A stretch of 10,296 nt of DNA from assembly GCA_946184715.1 (NCBI GenBank), contig CAMHGU010000065.1, positions 1 to 10,296 on the forward strand, in the 5' to 3' direction. This stretch comes from an uncultured bacterium. Its GTDB lineage: Bacteria > Bacteroidota > Bacteroidia > Bacteroidales > Muribaculaceae. A program made the translations under genes and the position numbers. Positions 5,696-10,296 of this stretch are shown here, one piece after another. The first letter of the stretch is position 1, and each line of letters begins with the position of its first letter. Under the pieces are notes generated by a model. It searched no databases, was not told where the DNA came from, and was given only the letters and a program-made list of their open reading frames with translations.

Positions 5696-6616
5696 TTATT
5701 TCCAGTTGGCGAGCATCTGGCTCATACGGTTGATATAGGGGGTGAGGGCCTCGATGCCTTTGGCCTCTTTGCGCAGCTTGGTGAAGAGGGCGCGAGTCTC
5801 GGCGTCGGCAAGCGGACGGCTCATAATGTCGAGCAGTCGCAAGGCGAGCGGGTTGATTGCGGGCATCTCCTCGTCGGTGGTCATCCCTTCGTAGCGGATG
5901 TGATTGCCGGGGGTGATGGAGTAGTGCCACGTGATTATGGCGCGCCACACCGTCTGGTTGGGGCGCGCGGGGTCGATGTAGCTCACCCGTCGGTATATCT
6001 CGAAGTGGCTCTCGTCGGCCCACTTTAGGTAGCTTTGCATCTGCCACGTGTGCTTCATAGAGTAGTCACCGTGGGGCTCTACGGCGAAGAGGTCGTTGGC
6101 ATCGCCCGTCACGCCCATCAGCATAGCGTCGACGAGGTGGCCCTCGCCATCGTAGGTGGCGATATACTGCTCGGTGCGCGCGTCGTCCCACTGCCGTGCG
6201 CGCGTGTTGCGGTACACCACAAAGGCGCCGCAGCTGTTGATGGGGCGCACGGCCATCTTCAGGCCTATCTCTATTCCGTTGTCGCTCGCTTGCTTGCTCA
6301 GGCCGCCCACCTTATAGATGGTGGCCATCTCCTCTTTGCAATAGCTGAGCTTGGGGGCGTAGTGCCACTCGTGGCTCATCTCCACCCAGGAGGAGTGGGT
6401 GTAGGCCTGCCCGTCGTCCATGCAGATACCGGCGCCCTCCTTGCGCCCGCCCGGCACGGTGCGCGTGGGCCGGGTGAAGACGGGGTTGCTGCACGAGGGG
6501 TCGATGCCGTAGCCCTTTAGCCACTCACGCTCGGAGCGCTCGGCTGCGGCGCAACTGCCTGTCATCATTGTCATAACAGTTATAAATGTGAATAAGAGGG
6601 TGAATAATCGTTTCAT
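5696..6616 (-). CDS. Secreted protein of unknown function, paralog B (shorter copy)
   Basis: No named family recognised. It is 306 residues, with an N-terminal signal peptide (MKRLFTLLFTF, hydrophobic to about 20). C22 in M-T-G-S-C-A-A-A could suggest a lipoprotein, but position -3 is Thr and not Leu. Cleavage after AAA by signal peptidase I is as likely. Motifs shared with paralog A are YGI..SCSNPVF (36-47), HEWHYAPK (82-89), C93, VRPINSCGAFVVYR (123-136), YDGEGHLVDAMLMG (155-168), EPHG (180-183) and WHYSITP (230-236). It also has a private C65. The ATG at 6616 is chosen because the 10 residues added by starting at 6646 would come from the promoter: position 6646 lies inside the -7 box. It is first in the operon and starts about 30 nt after the -7 box. 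Confidence 0.85.
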   Translation of the reverse strand: MKRLFTLLFTFITVMTMMTGSCAAAERSEREWLKGYGIDPSCSNPVFTRPTRTVPGGRKEGAGICMDDGQAYTHSSWVEMSHEWHYAPKLSYCKEEMATIYKVGGLSKQASDNGIEIGLKMAVRPINSCGAFVVYRNTRARQWDDARTEQYIATYDGEGHLVDAMLMGVTGDANDLFAVEPHGDYSMKHTWQMQSYLKWADESHFEIYRRVSYIDPARPNQTVWRAIITWHYSITPGNHIRYEGMTTDEEMPAINPLALRLLDIMSRPLADAETRALFTKLRKEAKGIEALTPYINRMSQMLANWK

Positions 6617-6643
6617 CGTCACGCTGCTTTTCCTATTTGACCA

Positions 6644-6674
6644 CAAATATAGCTAATGGTTTGCTCATTAGCAA
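6644..6674 (-). promoter_or_regulatory. Bacteroidota-type promoter of the paralog B-A operon
   Basis: Minus strand: TTG (6674-6672), a 20-nt spacer and TATATTTG (6651-6644), an exact fit to the phylum consensus. The -7 box ends 27 nt before the ATG at 6616. The spacer is occupied by a perfect inverted repeat, listed separately. Confidence 0.78.
6652..6672. promoter_or_regulatory. Inverted repeat filling the promoter spacer, candidate operator
   Basis: GCTAATG (6652-6658) and CATTAGC (6666-6672) are perfect 7-bp arms around a 7-nt centre. The element fits between the -33 and -7 boxes of the paralog operon, touching both. A dimeric regulator bound here would block RNA polymerase. No matching copy of the arms was noticed elsewhere in the window, so the regulator is unknown. 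Confidence 0.55.
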
Positions 6675-6720
6675 ATATTCGCGGGAGATACGCAAGTGGG
6701 CCCGTCTCGGTCGGCAACAA

Positions 6721-6752
6721 GCAAAGCCGCGAGCGAGAGGCCCGCGGCTTTG
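6721..6752 (-). terminator. Hairpin terminator after htrA
   Basis: A perfect 10-bp stem CAAAGCCGCG/CGCGGCTTTG (6722-6731 with 6743-6752) around an 11-nt loop, 24 nt past the htrA stop. On the minus strand it is followed by CTTGTTG, a short T-poor tail, so termination is probable but not ideal. It separates htrA from the promoter of the paralog operon. Confidence 0.65.
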
Positions 6753-6775
6753 AGTCGGATAGTGTTTATTTGAGA

Positions 6776-8260
6776 TTAGTCGGCAAGGTCAACGGCGTAG
6801 TACACCTTCTTGCCGGTGGGGTAGATACCGGTGATAAACATCACCTTGTCGCTTTGCGAGTCGTTCATAATGGCGCGGTAGATGGCCTCCACGTCGTCGC
6901 GGGTGGACACGGGCGAGTTGTTGATGTCGAGGATGATGAACCCGTCCTTGATGCCGGCCTCTTTGAAGCGGCCGTCTTTGATTCCAGTCACTTCGATACC
7001 CTTGGAGATCTGCAGCTCCTTGAGGCGCTCGGGCTTGAGCTCGCGGAATGCGCAGCCGAGGTCGAGGAGGTCGCGGCTCTTGGTGATGTCGGTGCTGCCC
7101 TGGGTGTTGCGCATAGTGACGGTGGTGTTGTGGCTCTTGCCGTCGCGCACGTAGGTTACGGTCACCTTGTCGCCCGGGCGGAGCTTGTTCATCTGCTCCA
7201 TCATCAGGCCGGAGTTTTTCACGGGGGCGCCGTCGATGGCGGTGATTACGTCGCCCTCTTCGAGGCCAGCCTCTTTAGCGGCGCTGCGGTCTTCCACCTT
7301 AGCCACGTAGATACCGTCGTTGAGCCCCTTGATGCCCTTCTCCTCGGCGAGCTCGCTGGTGAGCTCCTGATATTGGATACCGAGCACTGCGCGCTGCACC
7401 GTGCCGTACTCCTTAAGGTCGGTCACCACTTTCTGCATCAGCACCGAGGGGATGGCAAAGGCCGTGCCGGCGTAGTTGCCGGTGCTGGAGTAAATCATCG
7501 TGTTGATGCCTATGAGCTGGCCGCGCACGTTGACGAGGGCGCCGCCGCTGTTGCCGGGATTCACGGCTGCGTCGGTCTGGATAAACGATTCAAGGCCGGC
7601 GGGGGCTGAGTGGGTGGCCGAGCTGATGCTGCGGGCCTTGGCGCTGATGATGCCGGCGGTCACCGAGGAAGTGAACCCGAAGGGGTTGCCCACGGCGAGC
7701 ACCCATTCGCCCACCTTCACGTCGTCGCTGTTGCCTATCTCGATGGCTTTGAGGCCGGTGGCTTCAATCTTGAGCAGGGCGAGGTCGGTCTTGGAGTCGG
7801 AGCCTATCACCTTGGCGTTGAAGGTGCGGTTGTCGTTGAGGGTCACTTCGAGCTTCTCGGCGCCTTCAATCACGTGGTTGTTGGTGACGATGTAGCCATC
7901 GGAGGTGATGATTACGCCCGAGCCGAGGCCGCTCTGCTGCGGCTTCTGGTTGGGCTGCTGGCGCTGGCGCGGCTGCTGCTGCCCGAAGCCGTTGCCGGGG
8001 CCGAAGAAGAACTCAAACGGGTCGATGAAGTTCTGCATCTGCTGCACGCGCGGCGTGGCGTAGCTCTTAACGCTCACCACCGAGTTGACCGTCGATTCGG
8101 CGGCGCGGGTGAAGTCGGTCTCTATCCCCGCTGAGCGGCCTATGTGGATAAACTCGTCGTTCTTGCTTTGTGAGCCTTGCTGACTGGCGTAGGTGGCGAT
8201 GCCGGCTACTATCGCGGCCGCTGCCACTATCATACCGATGATTTTGCGATTCTTTTTCAT
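6776..8260 (-). CDS. htrA: Do-type periplasmic serine protease HtrA/DegP
   Basis: A complete 494-residue HtrA protease/chaperone, which degrades or refolds misfolded envelope proteins in the periplasm. Order of parts: an N-terminal export signal or anchor (MKKNRK, hydrophobic 7-24), then a trypsin-like domain with the catalytic triad H129 (TNNHV), D159 (SKTDLALLK) and S238 (NPGNSGG). A first PDZ domain spans about 290-385 (L-G-I, then E-A-G-L-E-E-G-D-V-I). A second PDZ domain spans about 400-490 (shorter, E-A-G-I-K-D-G-F-I-I). Before the histidine lies a Gln/Pro/Gly-rich insert (about 86-110), in the position of the flexible LA loop of DegP. The length equals that of typical Bacteroidales copies. 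The gene is divergent from the chrA-folC unit across a 240-nt intergenic region. The ATG at 8260 gives a clean signal sequence. Confidence 0.95.
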   Translation of the reverse strand: MKKNRKIIGMIVAAAAIVAGIATYASQQGSQSKNDEFIHIGRSAGIETDFTRAAESTVNSVVSVKSYATPRVQQMQNFIDPFEFFFGPGNGFGQQQPRQRQQPNQKPQQSGLGSGVIITSDGYIVTNNHVIEGAEKLEVTLNDNRTFNAKVIGSDSKTDLALLKIEATGLKAIEIGNSDDVKVGEWVLAVGNPFGFTSSVTAGIISAKARSISSATHSAPAGLESFIQTDAAVNPGNSGGALVNVRGQLIGINTMIYSSTGNYAGTAFAIPSVLMQKVVTDLKEYGTVQRAVLGIQYQELTSELAEEKGIKGLNDGIYVAKVEDRSAAKEAGLEEGDVITAIDGAPVKNSGLMMEQMNKLRPGDKVTVTYVRDGKSHNTTVTMRNTQGSTDITKSRDLLDLGCAFRELKPERLKELQISKGIEVTGIKDGRFKEAGIKDGFIILDINNSPVSTRDDVEAIYRAIMNDSQSDKVMFITGIYPTGKKVYYAVDLAD

Positions 8261-8297
8261 AAGCTATATGTTAATTTTCAGTTTCGTTTAAGAGTTT

Positions 8298-8318
8298 AAA
8301 AGTTAAAAATTAACTTTT
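8298..8318. repeat. AT-rich inverted repeat in the htrA leader
   Basis: AAAAGTTAA (8298-8306) and TTAACTTTT (8310-8318) are perfect 9-bp arms with a 3-nt loop. The element lies 37 nt upstream of the htrA ATG, downstream of the predicted transcript start. It would form a hairpin in the mRNA leader or serve as a protein-binding dyad. Low complexity makes chance origin possible. Confidence 0.5.
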
Positions 8319-8331
8319 GAATTTCTTACGG

Positions 8332-8339
8332 CAAATGTA
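8332..8339 (-). promoter_or_regulatory. -7 box of the htrA promoter
   Basis: The minus strand reads TACATTTG, an exact TAnnTTTG, 71 nt upstream of the ATG. The nearest upstream TTG is 24 nt away, too far for the standard spacing. The -33 part is therefore weak or absent, which may mean an activator or an alternative sigma factor is needed. The box is flanked by CTTAC/GTAAG arms (8325-8329 and 8337-8341). Confidence 0.5.
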
Positions 8340-8460
8340 AGAGTTTATTTTGTAATGTGGGCACAAATCGTGCCGATTTTATAAATATTTAATAATCGCA
8401 AGCCGTAAGTCTAAAAATTGCTGAATGTGGCCTTGCATCCACCGCTGATTGCGCGGCGGT

Positions 8461-8491
8461 TTGCGCAAGCGGGGGAGAATTGCTAATTTTG
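8461..8491 (+). promoter_or_regulatory. Bacteroidota-type promoter of the chrA-chrA-folC unit
   Basis: TTG (8461-8463), a 20-nt spacer and TAATTTTG (8484-8491) fit the consensus exactly. The -33 TTG lies in the palindrome TTGCGCAA (8461-8468). Only 9 nt separate the -7 box from the ATG at 8501, so the transcript should have a leader of just a few bases. Confidence 0.75.
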
Positions 8492-8500
8492 CACTGTCAA

Positions 8501-9082
8501 ATGGCCAATATGCGTACATACGTGCAGCTCTTCGCCTCGTTTCTGAAGATTGGGGCGTTCACCTTCGGTGGCGGTTGGGCTATGATCTCCATCATCGAGA
8601 AGGAGGTGGTCGATACCCGCCGCTGGGTGGAGCGTCAGGAGTTTCTCGACCTGCTGGCTGTGGCGCAGTCGCTGCCGGGAATCCTGGCGGTCAACATCGC
8701 GGTGGCCGTAGGCGATAAGATTACGGGCAAGGGTGGGGCGGTGGCTGCCGCTTTAGGTACCATACTGCCGTCGTTTCTCATCATCCTGTTTATCGCGATG
8801 TTTCTCACGCCCGATGCCATTAAGAACAACGCCACGCTCTCGGCTATCTTCCGCGGCATTCGTCCGGCTGTGGTGGCTCTAATTATCGCTCCGGTAATAT
8901 CGTCGGCCCGCAGCGCCGGTATCACGTGGCGCACCGTGTGGATACCCGCGGCCGTTGCGCTCCTGATAGCGTCGCGGCTACCGTATCTGTCCAATCCCAT
9001 ACTCTATATAGTGCTGGGCGCGGCCGTCGGCATATTCATCTATCGCAATAGGATGGCCCGGGAAGGAGGTGAGGCGCGATGA
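8501..9082 (+). CDS. chrA: Chromate-transporter-family protein, N-terminal-type half
   Basis: A 193-residue integral membrane protein of the CHR family in its short form (one domain, half of a long ChrA). Key segments: K-I-G-A-F-T-FGGGWAM (16-28), E-K-E-V-V near 33-37, AVAQSLPGILAVNIAVAVG (53-71), LPSFLIILF (89-97), FRGIRPAVVALI (117-128), then hydrophobic spans up to about 182. The usual Q-x-x-PGP here is QSLPGIL, without the second proline. Short CHR proteins commonly occur as adjacent pairs that act together; chromate or sulfate-like oxyanion export is the family's reported role, but the physiological substrate here is unknown. The promoter position excludes the upstream TTG at 8480 as start. 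ATG 8501 is favoured, and ATG 8510 is possible if the transcript begins later. Confidence 0.88.
   Translation: MANMRTYVQLFASFLKIGAFTFGGGWAMISIIEKEVVDTRRWVERQEFLDLLAVAQSLPGILAVNIAVAVGDKITGKGGAVAAALGTILPSFLIILFIAMFLTPDAIKNNATLSAIFRGIRPAVVALIIAPVISSARSAGITWRTVWIPAAVALLIASRLPYLSNPILYIVLGAAVGIFIYRNRMAREGGEAR
9063..9071 (+). promoter_or_regulatory. Unusually strong Shine-Dalgarno site of the second chrA gene
   Basis: AAGGAGGTG lies 7 nt before the ATG at 9079, inside the end of the first chrA gene. It is a full match to the usual anti-Shine-Dalgarno sequence. The other genes in this window have no comparable site, as is normal for Bacteroidota, so it stands out. It also encodes codons of the first gene, so chance is possible. 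Confidence 0.55.
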
Positions 9083-9615
9083 CCGGCAATATCTGGCTAC
9101 GGCTCATCTGGGCCTATCTCAAGATAGGTTTTTTCGGCTTCGGCGGAGGGTACGCTATGCTCAGCCTTATAGATAAGGAGGTGGTGCAGAACGGGTGGAT
9201 TACCGAGCAGATGTTTACCGACATAGTCGCCATCTCGCAGATGACGCCCGGCCCTATCGGCATCAACAGCGCCACCTACATAGGCTATGTGGCCACGGGC
9301 GGCAATGTGCTGGGCTCGCTGCTGGCAACGCTCGTGGTGGTGCTGCCGTCGTTTCTGCTGGTGCTCTTTACGGCCCATCTTATTCATCGCCATCGCGACT
9401 CCGTATTTATTAAAGGTATGTTTTTGGGGCTGCGGCCGGTGGTGGTAGGGCTGATAGCGTCGGCGGCGCTGCTGCTGATGAACCGCGACAACTTCAGCGA
9501 CTACACCTGGAGCATCGGCATCTGCGTGGCCACCTTCTGCTTCGTCCACTTCACCAAGCTGCATCCCATCTATGCTATAATTCTTGCCGGGATAGCCGGC
9601 TACCTAATCTATTGA
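9079..9615 (+). CDS. chrA: Chromate-transporter-family protein, C-terminal-type half
   Basis: A 178-residue membrane protein, the second short CHR partner. It repeats the domain plan of the first: K-I-G-F-F-G-FGGGYAML (15-28), D-K-E-V-V (32-36), a well-kept SQMTPGPIGINSATYIGY (53-70), VVLPSFLLVLF (87-97), FLGLRPVVVGLI (115-126), then two or three more hydrophobic spans to the end. Its start overlaps the stop of the previous gene in an ATGA arrangement, which usually means coupled translation and equal amounts of both subunits. The two halves probably form one transporter. This half keeps the canonical PGP motif while the first has lost it, so the subunits may be functionally unequal. Confidence 0.9.
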   Translation: MTGNIWLRLIWAYLKIGFFGFGGGYAMLSLIDKEVVQNGWITEQMFTDIVAISQMTPGPIGINSATYIGYVATGGNVLGSLLATLVVVLPSFLLVLFTAHLIHRHRDSVFIKGMFLGLRPVVVGLIASAALLLMNRDNFSDYTWSIGICVATFCFVHFTKLHPIYAIILAGIAGYLIY

Positions 9616-9620
9616 CGACA

Positions 9621-10296
9621 ATGACCTACGACCAAGCGCTCAATTATCTCTACAATCAGCTGCCGATGTTTCAGCGCCAGGGCGCCACGGCCTATAAGCC
9701 CGGCCTCGAGCGCACCCTTTCGCTCGCCGAGGCTTTCGGCAATCCTCACGAGGCTCCGTATCGCAAGATTCACGTGGCCGGCACCAACGGCAAAGGCACT
9801 ACCTCGGCCCTGCTGGCATCGCTCTTGATGGAGCGTGGCCTGACGGTGGGGCTTTACACATCGCCGCATCTGGTCGATTTCCGCGAGCGTATCCGCGTGG
9901 ATGGCCGCAAGGTCTCTAAAGAGTTTGTCATCGACTTTGTGGAGCAGTGCCGCCCGATAGTTGAGCAGATTCAGCCCTCCTTCTTCGAGCTAACCTTCGT
10001 GATGGCGATGAAATACTTTGAGCTGATGGATGTTGACGTGGCGGTGATTGAGGTGGGGCTTGGCGGCCGCCTCGACAGCACCAACATCATCGAGCCGACG
10101 CTCTGCGTCATCACCAATATAGCCTTCGACCACACCCAGTTTCTGGGCAACACCCTGCGCGAGATTGCGGCCGAGAAGGCCGGCATCATCAAGCCTACGG
10201 CCGATGTGGTGATAGGCGAGGCGCAGGGCGAGGTGCGAGAGGTGTTTGAGCGCAAGGCCGGCGAGGCCTGTGTGGATATAACCTTTGCCGAGGATT
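9621..10296 (+). CDS. folC: Bifunctional folylpolyglutamate/dihydrofolate synthase FolC (partial, cut at window end)
   Basis: The first 225 residues of an enzyme that is usually about 420-450 residues long. It lacks its C-terminal part only because the window ends. FolC is an ATP-dependent Mur-ligase-type enzyme that adds glutamate to dihydropteroate and to reduced folates, in the cytoplasm. Visible motifs: Y-K-P-G-L-E-R near 25-31, P-loop GTNGKGT (54-60), T-S-P-H-L (80-84), F-R-E-R-I (87-91), EVGLGGRLDSTN (144-155), and ITNIAFDH (164-171) followed by F-L-G-N-T-L-R-E-I-A-x-E-K-A-G-I-I-K (174-191). The ATG at 9621 follows the previous stop by 5 nt, so folC is probably expressed from the chrA promoter. 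The link between an anion transporter and folate synthesis is unexplained and may be simple operon sharing. Confidence 0.95.
   Translation, partial: MTYDQALNYLYNQLPMFQRQGATAYKPGLERTLSLAEAFGNPHEAPYRKIHVAGTNGKGTTSALLASLLMERGLTVGLYTSPHLVDFRERIRVDGRKVSKEFVIDFVEQCRPIVEQIQPSFFELTFVMAMKYFELMDVDVAVIEVGLGGRLDSTNIIEPTLCVITNIAFDHTQFLGNTLREIAAEKAGIIKPTADVVIGEAQGEVREVFERKAGEACVDITFAED

Noticed and set aside
6656..7609. A 317-codon plus-strand frame opposite htrA
   Set aside because: It lies antisense to the PDZ and protease domains of htrA, with a biased composition and no recognisable domain.
8449..8718. Short plus-strand frame overlapping the start of chrA
   Set aside because: It is out of frame with the clear ChrA motifs and begins upstream of the chrA promoter's predicted start.

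Overview
The window reads as chromosomal DNA of a GC-rich member of the Bacteroidales. A Muribaculaceae-like gut lineage is my best guess, but that is inference from style and not a proven placement. The main support is promoter architecture: several gene starts are preceded by the Bacteroidota-type promoter (TTG, 19-20 nt, TAnnTTTG). Most genes lack a Shine-Dalgarno sequence, as is usual in the phylum. The protein content (Do-type HtrA, a TetR-FabG pair, a DUF695-like protein, a split ChrA pair, FolC) also fits. I see no tRNA, rRNA, CRISPR array, insertion sequence or phage gene.

Layout. (1) Positions 1-1470, plus strand: a TetR-family regulator, a 41-nt gap holding a perfect 16-bp palindrome, then fabG and a strong hairpin terminator. 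(2) 1489-3571, minus strand: a DUF695-like cytoplasmic protein followed 40 nt later by a type-B carboxylesterase. (3) 3611-4341, minus strand: an exported thioredoxin-fold protein with both active-site cysteines replaced, with its own promoter, a leader of about 140 nt and a textbook terminator. (4) 4167-4606: a 440-nt stretch without genes, holding that promoter and a stem-loop. (5) 4607-6674, minus strand: two tandem, clearly paralogous secreted proteins of unknown function, in one operon. Their promoter carries a perfect inverted repeat in the spacer between the -33 and -7 boxes. (6) 6722-8339, minus strand: a complete HtrA/DegP periplasmic protease with its terminator and a leader containing an AT-rich dyad. 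(7) 8461-10296, plus strand and divergent from htrA: two overlapping half-size ChrA transporter genes, then folC five bases later, cut by the window end.

How the genes may work together. The minus-strand block from 3678 to 8260 encodes four exported proteins in a row (inactive thioredoxin fold, paralogs A and B, HtrA). This is an envelope-directed neighbourhood, although promoters and terminators split it into at least three transcription units. The two ChrA halves most likely form one anion transporter, and FolC is probably co-transcribed with them. The least described part is the secreted paralog pair and its operator-like promoter. No clear defence system, mobile element or biosynthetic cluster is present.
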